Assembly: GCA_946221035.1 (NCBI GenBank)
Contig: CAMIME010000005.1
Span: 1 to 64,000, forward strand
Origin: an uncultured Campylobacter sp.
GTDB lineage: Bacteria; Actinomycetota; Actinomycetes; Mycobacteriales; Mycobacteriaceae
Direction of reading: 5' to 3'
DNA length: 64,000 bases
The notes beneath the pieces are model-generated. The model did no database searches. It saw only the letters and a program-made list of their open reading frames with translations, and had not been told where the DNA came from. This document shows positions 49,306 through 58,179 of this stretch, piece after piece; the first letter of the stretch is position 1; the number at the start of each line of letters is the position of its first letter. Made by a program: the position numbers and the translations under genes.

Positions 49306-51321
49306 ATGCCTATCACCACGGTTGCCCGCTTCGGTATCGACGATGTCCGCCCCCAGGTTTCCGGCCGCACACTGCCCGCGAAAGCGGTGGTCGGGGAGGT
49401 AGTGCCCGTATCCGCCCTCGTGTGGCGCGAGGGCCATGACGCGATCAGCGCTACGCTGGTGCTCGTCTCCCCCTCCGGTGAGCAGTTCCAGGTGCCGATG
49501 GAGCAGGAGGTCTACCGCCCCGATTACGTCCACGCGGTGTTCGTGCCGCAGGAGCAGGGCCTGTGGCGCTACCGCGTCGACGCGTGGAGCGACGTCATGG
49601 CGACCTGGCGCAACGCCGTGACCAAGAAGCTCGCCGCAGGCCAAACCGCGGCCGAGATGGCCAACGACCTCGCCCATGGCGTGCAGCTGTTCACCGCGGC
49701 CGAGCTTCCCGAGATCGCACAGCTGCTTGCCGACGACTCCGTGCCCCACGCCGAGCGCATCTCCGCCGCGCTGGCCGACGATGTCACGGCCCACCTTGTG
49801 GCGAACCCCCTGCGTGAGCTGGTGACCCGCGGGCCCGTCGCAGACATTCTCGTCGAGCGGCGCGAGGCCCTGGTGAACTCGTGGTACGAGCTGTTCCCGC
49901 GCTCGACCGGTGGCGTGGACGCGGACGGCAACCCGGTGCACGGCACGTGGGAAACCACTGCGGCCGCGCTCGACCGCGTCGCGGCGATGGGGTTCGACAC
50001 CGTGTACTTCCCTCCCATCCACCCGGTGGGTGAGGTCAACCGCAAGGGGCGCAACAACACGCTCACACCGGAAGACGGCGACGTGGGCTCCCCGTGGGCC
50101 ATCGGTTCGAAGCACGGTGGCCATGACGCGTTCGACCCGGCCCTGGGCGACGAGGACGCGTTTTTGGACATGATGGACCACGCCAACGAGCTGGGGCTGG
50201 AGATCGCCCTCGACTTCGCGTTGCAGGCGGCGCCCGACCACCCGTGGGCGAAAGACCACCCGGAGTTCTTCACCGTGTTGGCCGACGGCACCATCGCCTA
50301 CGCCGAGAACCCGCCGAAGAAGTACCAGGACATCTACCCCCTGAACTTCGACAACGCGCCGGAGACCCTCTACAACGAGATCTACCGCGTGGTGATGTAC
50401 TGGGTGAACCTGGGGATTACCACCTTCCGCGTGGATAACCCGCATACCAAGCCCGTCAACTTCTGGCACTGGCTCATTTCCAAGGTCCACGAGACCGACC
50501 CGGACGTCATCTTCCTCGCGGAGGCGTTCACTCGCCCGCCGCGCATGTACGGCCTGTCGAAGGCAGGCTTCAGCCAGTCCTACACGCACTTCACGTGGAA
50601 AACGACGAAGGCTGAGCTCACCGACTTCGCCCAGCTGCTTGTCGACGTCGCCGACGTGTCCCGCCCCAACCTGTTCGTGAACACCCCGGACATCCTCCAC
50701 GCCTCCCTGCAGGAGGGTGGGCCCGCGGCGTTCGCTCTGCGCGCCACGCTCGCAGCCACCATGAGCCCGCTGTGGGGCGTCTACTCCGGCTACGAGCTCT
50801 ACGAAGACCGCCCCGTCGCCGAGGGCAGCGAGGAATACCTCGACTCGGAGAAGTACCAGCTTCGCCCGCGCGACTTCGAAACGGCCCTTGCGCGCGGGGA
50901 ATCGCTCGAGCCCTACCTCGCGCTGCTCAACGAGATCCGCCGCGCCAACCCCGCCCTGCAGCAGCTGCGCCAGATCCGTTTCCACGAGATTGCCAACGAC
51001 AAGATCATCGCCTACTCGAAGGTAGACGCGGTGACCGGCAACGCGGTGCTCGTGGTGGTGAACCTCGACCCGCGCGCCACCCAGGAGGGAATGCTGCGTA
51101 TCGACGCTGACGCGGTCGGCTTGAACGACGGCACCACTTTCGACGTCCACGACACCATCACCGGCGCCACCTACACCTGGACCACCGCCGACACCGGCAA
51201 TTTCGTGCGTCTTGCGCCCGAGGCCAATGTGGCCCACATTTTCAGGTTGCCGGATGTGCCGGAGGAACGTCGTCAAGCATTGGCGTACCGTCGAATCTCA
51301 GACCACGACTACCGCCCCTAA
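49306..51321 (+). CDS. glgE: maltosyltransferase (alpha-1,4-glucan:maltose-1-phosphate)
   Basis: 671 aa GH13_3 enzyme that extends alpha-1,4-glucans with maltose 1-phosphate. The nucleophile Asp lies in FRVDNPHTKP, the acid Glu in IFLAEAFTRPP and the third Asp in VNTPDILH. VYFPPIHPVGEVNRKG is typical of GlgE, and N-terminal beta-sandwich and C-terminal domains are present. The ATG at 49306 has TACCCT 7 bases upstream. glgB follows after 9 bases, so the two make branched glucan together. Confidence 0.95.
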   Translation: MPITTVARFGIDDVRPQVSGRTLPAKAVVGEVVPVSALVWREGHDAISATLVLVSPSGEQFQVPMEQEVYRPDYVHAVFVPQEQGLWRYRVDAWSDVMATWRNAVTKKLAAGQTAAEMANDLAHGVQLFTAAELPEIAQLLADDSVPHAERISAALADDVTAHLVANPLRELVTRGPVADILVERREALVNSWYELFPRSTGGVDADGNPVHGTWETTAAALDRVAAMGFDTVYFPPIHPVGEVNRKGRNNTLTPEDGDVGSPWAIGSKHGGHDAFDPALGDEDAFLDMMDHANELGLEIALDFALQAAPDHPWAKDHPEFFTVLADGTIAYAENPPKKYQDIYPLNFDNAPETLYNEIYRVVMYWVNLGITTFRVDNPHTKPVNFWHWLISKVHETDPDVIFLAEAFTRPPRMYGLSKAGFSQSYTHFTWKTTKAELTDFAQLLVDVADVSRPNLFVNTPDILHASLQEGGPAAFALRATLAATMSPLWGVYSGYELYEDRPVAEGSEEYLDSEKYQLRPRDFETALARGESLEPYLALLNEIRRANPALQQLRQIRFHEIANDKIIAYSKVDAVTGNAVLVVVNLDPRATQEGMLRIDADAVGLNDGTTFDVHDTITGATYTWTTADTGNFVRLAPEANVAHIFRLPDVPEERRQALAYRRISDHDYRP

Positions 51322-51330
51322 GGACACGAG

Positions 51331-53517
51331 ATGAATACCGACCTGCTGATCCCGGACGAGGACCGCCAGCGCCTCATCGAATGCAAGCACCACGCGCCAC
51401 ACGATTTTTACGGGTGGCACCCGGCGTCGACGGGTTCCGTGGTGCGCGCCCGGTTCCTCGGGGCGACCAAGGTGGAGCTGCTCATCCACAACACCACCGT
51501 GGACATGGAGCCGATTGGGGACGACATCTGGGCCGCGGCCCTCGATGACACCCACGCCGCCGACTACCGCCTGCGGGTGACCTACCCCGATGCCGAGCCC
51601 GTGATTGTGGCGGACGCGTACCGCTTCCTGCCCACGCTGGGGGAAGTGGACCTGCACCTGATCGGCGAGGGCCGCCACGAGCGCCTGTGGGACGTCCTCG
51701 GCGCAAACCGGCACACCTACAACACGACCCTCGGAGAGGTCACCGGTACCGCCTTCGCCGTGTGGGCGCCGAACGCCCAGGGCGTGGCCGTGGTCGGCGA
51801 GTTTTGCAATTGGAACCCCAACCAATACCCGATGCGCTCGCTGGGCTCGACCGGTGTGTGGGAGGTCTTCATCCCCGGCCTCGTCGGCGGCACTGAGTAC
51901 AAGTTCGCAATCCACACCGCCGACGGGCGCCGCATAGATAAGGCCGACCCGCTGGCGAAGCAGACCCTGTGCCCGCCCGAGACCGTCTCCGTCGTGGCCG
52001 AGCCGTCCGACTACGAGTGGGGCGATGCGGATTGGATGGCGGCTCGCGCGGGCAAGGACGGGGCGGAATCCGCCATGAGTGTCTACGAGTGCCACGTGGG
52101 TTCTTGGAAGCAGGGCTCGAACTACGTCACCTTGCGCGAGGAGCTCGTGCCCTACCTGGTGGAGCACGGCTTCACGCACGTCGAGTTCTTGCCCGTGGCT
52201 GAGCACCCCTTCGGAGGGTCCTGGGGCTACCAGGTTTCCGGCTACTACGCCCCCACCGCGCGCTGGGGCACCCCGGACGAGTTCCGCGCGCTGGTCGATT
52301 CGCTGCACGCGGCTGGCATCGGCGTGATCGTGGACTGGGTTCCGGCCCACTTCCCCAAAGACGACTGGGCACTCGCGCGTTTCGACGGCACCGCCCTCTA
52401 CGAACACCCCGATTGGCGCCGCGGCGAGCAGAAGGACTGGGGCACCTACGTCTTCGACTTCGGCAGGCGCGAGGTGCGCAACTTCCTGGTCGCGAACGCC
52501 TTGTATTGGTGCGAGGAGTTCCACCTCGACGGCCTCCGCGTGGACGCCGTGGCCTCCATGCTCTACCTCGACTACTCCCGCGAACCCGGCGAGTGGCTGC
52601 CCAACCAGTTCGGCGGCCGCGAGCACTGGGAGGCGGTGCAGTTCCTCCAGGAGATGAACGCCACCGTGCACCGCACGCACCCGGGCGTGCTCACCATCGC
52701 CGAGGAATCCACCGCGTGGCCGGGCGTGACCGCCCCCACCGATGCCGACGGCCTGGGTTTCAGCCTGAAGTGGAACATGGGCTGGATGAACGACACGCTC
52801 GAGTACTTCTCCCTTGACCCCATCCACCGCTCCTACCACCACAACGAGATCACGTTCTCTCTGGTCTACGCGTTCTCTGAGAAGTACGTCCTGCCGTTTA
52901 GCCACGACGAAGTGGTGCACGGCAAGGGCTCGCTGTGGGAGCGCATGCCCGGGGACGAGTGGAACAAGGCCGCCGGTGTGCGAGCCCTCTTCGGCTACAT
53001 GTTCTCCCACCCCGGCAAGCAGCTCATGTTCATGGGCTGCGAATGGGGCCAGACCACCGAGTGGGCCGAGTCGCACTCCGCGAACTGGGACGACCTCAAC
53101 GGTTGGGGCAGCGAGTACCACCGCGGCATCCAACGCCTCGTGCGCGACCTAAACTTCGTCTACCGCGACACCCCTGCGTTGTTCTCGCAGGACAACACGC
53201 CGATGGGCTTCCAGTGGATCAAGGGCGACGACGCCACGCACAACATCCTGGCCTACGTGCGCTGGGGCGTCGACGCGACACCGGTACTCGCCGTGGTAAA
53301 CCTCTCAGGCGCGTCACAGCCGGACTACCGTCTCGGCCTGCCGGAAGCCGGCGAATGGGACCTGATCATCAACACCGACGACGAGGTGTACGGCGGCGCG
53401 GGCAACGACCTCGCGCGCACCGTGGCTTCAGAACCCGTGGAGTGGGACCGCTTCGAACAGTCCGCGTCCTTCCACGTGCCCGCGCTGAGCGTGCAGTGGT
53501 ACAAGCTGCGCCGCTAG
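51331..53517 (+). CDS. glgB: 1,4-alpha-glucan branching enzyme
   Basis: 728 aa GH13_9 enzyme making alpha-1,6 branches. An N-terminal CBM48 (FAVWAPNAQGVAVVGEFCNW), catalytic segments DWVPAHFPKDDW, FHLDGLRVDAVASML (nucleophile Asp), TIAEESTAWPGV (acid Glu) and FSHDEVVHGKG are intact, with a C-terminal beta domain. AAGGACACGAG precedes the ATG. Length is normal. Convergent with ybbN, with no visible terminator in the 7-base gap. Confidence 0.96.
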   Translation: MNTDLLIPDEDRQRLIECKHHAPHDFYGWHPASTGSVVRARFLGATKVELLIHNTTVDMEPIGDDIWAAALDDTHAADYRLRVTYPDAEPVIVADAYRFLPTLGEVDLHLIGEGRHERLWDVLGANRHTYNTTLGEVTGTAFAVWAPNAQGVAVVGEFCNWNPNQYPMRSLGSTGVWEVFIPGLVGGTEYKFAIHTADGRRIDKADPLAKQTLCPPETVSVVAEPSDYEWGDADWMAARAGKDGAESAMSVYECHVGSWKQGSNYVTLREELVPYLVEHGFTHVEFLPVAEHPFGGSWGYQVSGYYAPTARWGTPDEFRALVDSLHAAGIGVIVDWVPAHFPKDDWALARFDGTALYEHPDWRRGEQKDWGTYVFDFGRREVRNFLVANALYWCEEFHLDGLRVDAVASMLYLDYSREPGEWLPNQFGGREHWEAVQFLQEMNATVHRTHPGVLTIAEESTAWPGVTAPTDADGLGFSLKWNMGWMNDTLEYFSLDPIHRSYHHNEITFSLVYAFSEKYVLPFSHDEVVHGKGSLWERMPGDEWNKAAGVRALFGYMFSHPGKQLMFMGCEWGQTTEWAESHSANWDDLNGWGSEYHRGIQRLVRDLNFVYRDTPALFSQDNTPMGFQWIKGDDATHNILAYVRWGVDATPVLAVVNLSGASQPDYRLGLPEAGEWDLIINTDDEVYGGAGNDLARTVASEPVEWDRFEQSASFHVPALSVQWYKLRR

Positions 53518-53524
53518 CACACCG

Positions 53525-54373
53525 TTAAAACAAGGCGCTGGCGAGCTTCGTGCGCGCCTGGATCACCCGCGGGTCACCGGGTTCGTACAGCGCAAACAAC
53601 TCGAGCAGGCGCTCCTTCGCCCGCGGCTCGGTGCGCACCAGCGCCAGCAGGCGGTCAAACGCCCGCTCGGGCACACCCGCCACCACCTCGGCGTCCGCAG
53701 CGAGCAGCTGCTTATCGACGTCCTCCGGCGCGCCAGCCGCATCCTCCACCGGATCCGTCTCCCGGTTGGCCGGATCGAGTCTCTTGACCACCTCGAGGGT
53801 GGCTTTGGCGTGCTTGGCGTCGGGGTTGGCCGGGTCGTCGGCGAGGATGTCGTCGAAAAGCGAGGCGGCGGTGTCGTACTCGCCTGCGGCGAGGGCCGCG
53901 TTGGCCTGCGCGAGCCGCGGATCCTCCTCTTTGTCGGTGGGCAGGCCCTCGAGCTGCGGGCCGACCTGGCTCACCAGCGCGGCCACCCACTGCTCGAGCT
54001 GCTGGGCCGGTTGCGCTCCCTCGAAGCTTGTGACCGGCTGGCCAGCGGCAAGCGCGACGACCGTGGGAAGGGCGCGCACGCCAAGCAGCTGAGCGACCTG
54101 CGGGGTCGCGTCCGCGTCCACGTACGCCACCCGGAACCCGTTTTGCCCCGCGGCCAGGCGCTGGAACGTGGCCTTCAGCTCCTCAGAATCCGGCGAGCGT
54201 GTAGTGCCAACCATGAGCACCACCGGGATCTGGCGCGAGCGCTCGAACGCCTCGAGCTCCACCGTCGTTTCGTCAACGGTGACAAACGGTTCGAAATCGG
54301 TCTGCTCCTGCAGCTTCCGGCGCTCCGCGAGCGCACCGAGGTCGATCGCGCCGCCAGTGAACTCGTGCGCCAT
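53525..54373 (-). CDS. YbbN-type co-chaperone, thioredoxin-like fold with TPR tail
   Basis: 282 aa. An N-terminal thioredoxin-like domain (IPVVLMVGTTRSPDSEELK, VDADATPQVAQLLGVRALP) has no CxxC, so it cannot act as a dithiol oxidoreductase. A C-terminal TPR-like helical part (AQANAALAAGEYDTAASLFDD, ADAEVVAGVPERAFDRLLAL) matches YbbN/CnoX. These proteins hold or hand over misfolded proteins. The start ATG shares one base with the stop of the YkoF-like gene (TAATG). A neighbour upstream reading could extend it but has no support. Confidence 0.85.
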   Translation of the reverse strand: MAHEFTGGAIDLGALAERRKLQEQTDFEPFVTVDETTVELEAFERSRQIPVVLMVGTTRSPDSEELKATFQRLAAGQNGFRVAYVDADATPQVAQLLGVRALPTVVALAAGQPVTSFEGAQPAQQLEQWVAALVSQVGPQLEGLPTDKEEDPRLAQANAALAAGEYDTAASLFDDILADDPANPDAKHAKATLEVVKRLDPANRETDPVEDAAGAPEDVDKQLLAADAEVVAGVPERAFDRLLALVRTEPRAKERLLELFALYEPGDPRVIQARTKLASALF

Positions 54374-54681
54374 TAGGCCTCCCCCTCGAGGTGCTTGTTC
54401 AAGGACTCGATCTTCTGGTGGATCATGTTCTCGTGCCCAGGCCGGATGTCCGCCTTGACCACCAGCGACACGCGCGGCGAGACCTCCTCCACCGCCTGGG
54501 TGGCGCGCTTGATCACGTCCATGACCTCGTCCCACTCCCCCTCAATCGTGGTGAACATGGCGGTGGTTTCGTGCGGCAGCCCGGATTCGCGCACCACCTT
54601 CACGGCCCGAGCCACGATGTGGGACATTTCCGCGTTGTCGTTATCTGTCAGCGTCGGTGCGACGGAGAATGCTGCGATCAT
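54373..54681 (-). CDS. YkoF/MTH1187-family (thiamine-binding-like) protein
   Basis: 102 aa single-domain protein of the MTH1187/YkoF superfamily. IAAFSVAPTLTDNDNAEMS, TTAMFTTIEGEWDEVMDVI and SPRVSLVVKADIRPG are characteristic. Members bind thiamine-like ligands or form tetramers of unknown function. The ATG at 54681 lies 10 bases after the stop of the zinc-ribbon gene. Confidence 0.82.
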   Translation of the reverse strand: MIAAFSVAPTLTDNDNAEMSHIVARAVKVVRESGLPHETTAMFTTIEGEWDEVMDVIKRATQAVEEVSPRVSLVVKADIRPGHENMIHQKIESLNKHLEGEA

Positions 54682-54691
54682 GCGCACAAGC

Positions 54692-54964
54692 TTAGCGACG
54701 CTGCCAGCAGTGCTTGTGCCAGTGCCTCCGGTCATCCCCACCACGGTGCGCGGGCCACGCCACCACGTGGGCCACACCAGGGGGGATGTTCTGGTTACAG
54801 CCCGGGCAGACGTAGAACTTGTTCGCCGCCGCCGAGCCGATCTGCCGGACCTTGTACGTTTCCCCGTGCGGCCCCTCCATCTCCTGGGTGCCAATGAACG
54901 TCGACCCGTCGCGCGGCAACACGTAGGAGGGAGTGACGTTGTGGCGCCTGTTCCTCCGCGGCAT
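54692..54964 (-). CDS. small zinc-ribbon-like protein, unknown function
   Basis: 90 aa. A basic N-terminus RRNRRHNV is followed by a predicted metal site: CPGCNQNI, then two histidines and a Cys in HWHKHCW near the end. It fits a small treble-clef or zinc-ribbon. Similar short ATP/GTP-binding-annotated proteins are kept beside nucS in actinobacteria. The ATG overlaps the nucS stop (ATGA-type, one shared base), so the two are coupled and it may assist NucS. Confidence 0.7.
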   Translation of the reverse strand: MPRRNRRHNVTPSYVLPRDGSTFIGTQEMEGPHGETYKVRQIGSAAANKFYVCPGCNQNIPPGVAHVVAWPAHRGGDDRRHWHKHCWQRR

Positions 54965-55656
54965 CAGAACAACCGAAGCTCGGTCGACTCGATGCCGCGC
55001 AGTTCGTCATAATCCAGCGTCACGCACTCGAAGCCACGGTCGCCAGCAAGCGTGCGCGCCTGTGGCTTGATCTCCTGGGCCGCGAACACGCCGCGCACTG
55101 GTCGCAACACATCGTCGCGGTTGAGCAGTTCCACGTATCGGGCAAGCTGCTCGACGCCGTCGATACCTCCGCGCCGCTTCACCTCGATGGCCACCGTGCC
55201 ACCGTCCGCGTCTTTTGCCAGGATGTCCACGGGACCGATGGCGGTGGGGTATTCCCGGCGCACGAGGACGAAGCCGTCGCCAAGCGTGGAAATGTGCTCT
55301 GCTAGAAGCTCTTGCAGGTGAGCTTCCACCCCGTCTTTGACAAGGCCCGGGTCTTGGCCGAGGTCGAAGGTCTCGTCCGAGAGAATCTCGGAGATGGAGA
55401 TGCGCAGCTGTTCCCCCTTGGGGTTTTCCACGATCCACAGCTGTTCGCCCGTATCCGTGCCGTCGATGTCCACCACGGACTCGATGCGCATCGTGCACGG
55501 CGGGGTCATCCAGTTCAGCGGCTTGTACGCGCGGTCGTCCGCGTGGATGGATACAGACCCGTCTGCCTTCACCATGATCAGGCGCGTCGCTTCCGGCAGG
55601 TGGGCGTCGAGGCGTCCGACGTAATCAACAAAACAGCGGGCAATGACAAGACGCAT
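54964..55656 (-). CDS. nucS: mismatch-specific endonuclease NucS (EndoMS)
   Basis: 230 aa. An N-terminal DNA-binding domain is followed by a RecB-like nuclease domain with GPVDILAKDADGGTVAIEVKRR, holding the Asp, Glu and Lys. The C-terminus ends in ELRLF, a sliding-clamp-binding tail. NucS does mismatch repair in actinobacteria, which lack MutS and MutL. TACGCT 7 bases before the ATG at 55656. First gene of an operon with the zinc-ribbon, YkoF-like and ybbN genes. Confidence 0.94.
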   Translation of the reverse strand: MRLVIARCFVDYVGRLDAHLPEATRLIMVKADGSVSIHADDRAYKPLNWMTPPCTMRIESVVDIDGTDTGEQLWIVENPKGEQLRISISEILSDETFDLGQDPGLVKDGVEAHLQELLAEHISTLGDGFVLVRREYPTAIGPVDILAKDADGGTVAIEVKRRGGIDGVEQLARYVELLNRDDVLRPVRGVFAAQEIKPQARTLAGDRGFECVTLDYDELRGIESTELRLF

Positions 55657-55663
55657 GCGGGTA

Positions 55664-55669
55664 AGCGTA
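55664..55669 (-). promoter_or_regulatory. -10 element of the nucS operon
   Basis: TACGCT on the minus strand, 7 bases before the ATG at 55656; it lies at the very end of the DUF2550 gene's downstream region. Confidence 0.5.
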
Positions 55670-55670
55670 C

Positions 55671-56132
55671 TCAGCGCTCCCCGTCGCGCAGAACCCGCTG
55701 CGCGAGCAACTGCTTGTCCACCCGCTCCTGGCGGGCGTCCGGCGCAGACTCGATCCAGGACACCAGCCCCATCTCCGTATGCCGATCCGCCGCGAACTCG
55801 AAATCGCCGTCTGGCCCAGAAACTTGAAGGACGTGGCCGATGTCGGGCATGAACTCGCGTTCGCCCTCGGCCACGTCCCGGAAACCCCCGAACTGCATCC
55901 CTCGACGGTCAATCGACTCGTCAGAAGAAAACGACAGGGAGCGCAGCTTATAAAACCTGAGCACATCCCCGTCGTAGCGCACCACCCCGTGGCGCCAACC
56001 GTGCACCCCCTGCGCCGGCAGCACCCGCATCATCGCCATCGACCCTGAGTTTCGCACGGAGGCGAAGCGCCACGCAGCCGCCGCAGCCGAAAACGCGAGC
56101 AGGACGATCACCACAATGCCAAGAACCTTCAT
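55671..56132 (-). CDS. DUF2550 family membrane-anchored protein
   Basis: 153 aa. One N-terminal membrane helix (VLGIVVIVLLAFSAAAAAW) is followed by a soluble domain (GVHGWRHGVVRYDGDVLRFYK, SIDRRGMQFGGFRDV). DUF2550 proteins follow atpC in mycobacteria and corynebacteria; no function is known. GGAG is 7 bases before the ATG, and a separate promoter at 56178-56205 means it is not simply part of the atp mRNA. Confidence 0.82.
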   Translation of the reverse strand: MKVLGIVVIVLLAFSAAAAAWRFASVRNSGSMAMMRVLPAQGVHGWRHGVVRYDGDVLRFYKLRSLSFSSDESIDRRGMQFGGFRDVAEGEREFMPDIGHVLQVSGPDGDFEFAADRHTEMGLVSWIESAPDARQERVDKQLLAQRVLRDGER

Positions 56133-56177
56133 TGCAACTCCAACCCGACCGCAGTTCTTCAGGAGACGTTTCGAGAT

Positions 56178-56205
56178 ATCGTAGTCCGCCGACCAAGAAT
56201 GTTAA
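56178..56205 (-). promoter_or_regulatory. probable promoter of the DUF2550 gene
   Basis: On the minus strand -35-like TTAACA (56200-56205), a 16-bp spacer and -10 TACGAT (56178-56183), about 45 bases before the ATG at 56132. Confidence 0.5.
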
Positions 56206-56239
56206 GGGTATTCAAACCTTCGAATGCCCCAGACGGAAA

Positions 56240-56271
56240 CATCCCCACCCGGGAGACCCCGGGTGGGGATG
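56240..56271 (-). terminator. terminator-like hairpin after atpC
   Basis: A perfect 14-bp stem, CATCCCCACCCGGG with its complement at 56258-56271, and a 4-base loop. It is followed on the minus strand by a short T run (TTTCC). It lies 44 bases after the atpC stop and upstream of the DUF2550 promoter, so it probably ends the atp operon. The rest of 56133-56314 is otherwise empty. Confidence 0.7.
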
Positions 56272-56314
56272 TGAGCAGAGGTCGGCGTTTGACCCGCCGT
56301 GATGCGGCCTCCGG

Positions 56315-56683
56315 TTACAGGCTCTGGCGGCGAACAGCCGCGAGCTCTGCCTCCGAACGGGCCTTGACGGTCGCGTCCTCGTCGTGCAGGGTCGACTCCG
56401 CAGCGGCGGTGTCGACCTCGTCGGCGAAGATCGCGTAGTCGGCGAGGATGGTTACCTTGTTGCCCACCACGGACAGGAACCCACCCTGGACGGCGGCCAC
56501 GATGCGGTCGCCGTCGGTCGGGCGGATGGTCACCACACCGTTGTCCTTGAGCTGGCCAAGGAGCGGCTCGTGACCAGGAAGGATGCCGATCTCACCCTCC
56601 GTTGTCTGGGCGGTGACGATGCTTGCTGGGCCCTGCCAGAGCATGCGGTCGACCGCAACCAGCTGAGCGGTAAGTTCAGCCAT
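56315..56683 (-). CDS. atpC: ATP synthase epsilon subunit
   Basis: 122 aa. F1 central-stalk subunit that couples rotation and limits ATP hydrolysis. TTEGEIGILPGHEPLLGQL and the beta-sandwich are typical, with a short C-terminal helical part (EVDTAAAESTLHDEDATVK). Last gene of the atp operon, 9 bases after atpD. Confidence 0.95.
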   Translation of the reverse strand: MAELTAQLVAVDRMLWQGPASIVTAQTTEGEIGILPGHEPLLGQLKDNGVVTIRPTDGDRIVAAVQGGFLSVVGNKVTILADYAIFADEVDTAAAESTLHDEDATVKARSEAELAAVRRQSL

Positions 56684-56692
56684 GACTCCCCC

Positions 56693-58177
56693 TTACGCTT
56701 CCTGCAGCTTCTTGTAGGCAGCCTCGACGTCGTCCAGACCGCCGAGGTTGTTGAAGGCCTGCTCCGGGTAGTGGTCGAACTCGCCCTCGCAGAGCTTGTC
56801 GAAGGCCTCGATCGTCTCCTCGAGCGGGACGTAGGAGCCCTCGTCGCCGGTGAACTTCTTCGCCACGAAGAAGTTCTGGCCCAGGAAGCGCTGGATCTTA
56901 CGTGCGCGCTGCACGGTGATCTTGTCTTCCTCGGACAGCTCGTCCATACCGAGGATGGCGATGATGTCCTGCAGCTCCTTGTTCTTCTGCAGGATGTTGA
57001 TCACCTTCTGAGCGACCTCGTAGTGGCGCTCGCCGACAATGCCCGGCTCCAGGATGCGGGAGGTCGAGGTCAGCGGGTCCACAGCCGGGTAAATACCCTT
57101 CGAGGCGATGGAACGCGAAAGCTCGGTGGTCGCATCCAGGTGGGCGAAGGTGGTCGCCGGGGCCGGGTCGGTGTAGTCATCCGCCGGCACGTACACGGCC
57201 TGCAGCGAAGTAATGGAGCGGCCCTTGGTGGAGGTAATACGCTCCTGGAGCACACCCATCTCGTCTGCCAGCGTGGGCTGGTAACCCACGGCGGAAGGCA
57301 TGCGGCCCAGAAGGGTCGAAACCTCAGAGCCTGCCTGGGTGAAACGGAAGATGTTGTCGATGAACAGCAGCACGTCCTGGTTCTGCACATCGCGGAAGTA
57401 CTCCGCCATGGTCAGGCCGGACAGGGCCACGCGCATACGAACCCCTGGCGGCTCATCCATCTGGCCGAACACGAGGGCCGTATCCGGGAGCACGCCCATG
57501 TCTTCCATTTCGAGGAAGAGGTCGGTGCCCTCACGGGTGCGCTCGCCAACGCCGGCGAACACGGAGGTACCGGAGAACTCGCGGGCAATACGCGTAATCA
57601 TCTCCTGGATGAGCACGGTCTTGCCCACACCGGCGCCGCCGAACAGGCCGATCTTGCCGCCCTTGACGTACGGGGTCAGAAGGTCGATGACCTTGATGCC
57701 CGTCTCCAGGATCTCGGTCTTACCCTCGAGGTCCTTGAACGCCGGAGGCTCGCGGTGGATGCCCCAGCGCTCGCCGGTCTCGCCTACCGACGGGTCGTCC
57801 AGGCACTGGCCCAGCGCGTTGAACACGTGGCCCTTGACCTGGTCGCCGACCGGAACGGAGATCGGGTTGCCGGTGTCCGCCACCTTGGCGCCGCGGACGA
57901 GGCCGTCGGTAGGCGCCATGGCGATGGTGCGGATGAGGTTGTCACCCAGGAACTGGGCAACCTCGAGGATGATGGTCTTCGACATCTCGCCGAGCTCGAT
58001 GTCGACCTCGAGCGCGTTGTACAGAGCGGGCAGCTCGCCGCGCGGGAACTCCACGTCGACGACCGCGCCGATGACGCGCACGACACGACCATTTTCAGAA
58101 CCGCGCGGGTTCTGAGTGTTCTGTGCCTCACCCGCCGGCTCGTCGTTGCGCTCATTGAAATCGAGTGCAGTAGTCAT
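56693..58177 (-). CDS. atpD: ATP synthase beta subunit
   Basis: 494 aa catalytic F1 subunit. P-loop GGAGVGKTVLIQEMI, the catalytic Glu in GVGERTREG, and DNIFRFTQAGSEVS are intact. A short N-terminal extension (MTTALDFNERNDEPAG) is usual for actinobacteria. It starts 2 bases after the atpG stop. Confidence 0.97.
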   Translation of the reverse strand: MTTALDFNERNDEPAGEAQNTQNPRGSENGRVVRVIGAVVDVEFPRGELPALYNALEVDIELGEMSKTIILEVAQFLGDNLIRTIAMAPTDGLVRGAKVADTGNPISVPVGDQVKGHVFNALGQCLDDPSVGETGERWGIHREPPAFKDLEGKTEILETGIKVIDLLTPYVKGGKIGLFGGAGVGKTVLIQEMITRIAREFSGTSVFAGVGERTREGTDLFLEMEDMGVLPDTALVFGQMDEPPGVRMRVALSGLTMAEYFRDVQNQDVLLFIDNIFRFTQAGSEVSTLLGRMPSAVGYQPTLADEMGVLQERITSTKGRSITSLQAVYVPADDYTDPAPATTFAHLDATTELSRSIASKGIYPAVDPLTSTSRILEPGIVGERHYEVAQKVINILQKNKELQDIIAILGMDELSEEDKITVQRARKIQRFLGQNFFVAKKFTGDEGSYVPLEETIEAFDKLCEGEFDHYPEQAFNNLGGLDDVEAAYKKLQEA

Positions 58178-58179
58178 AT

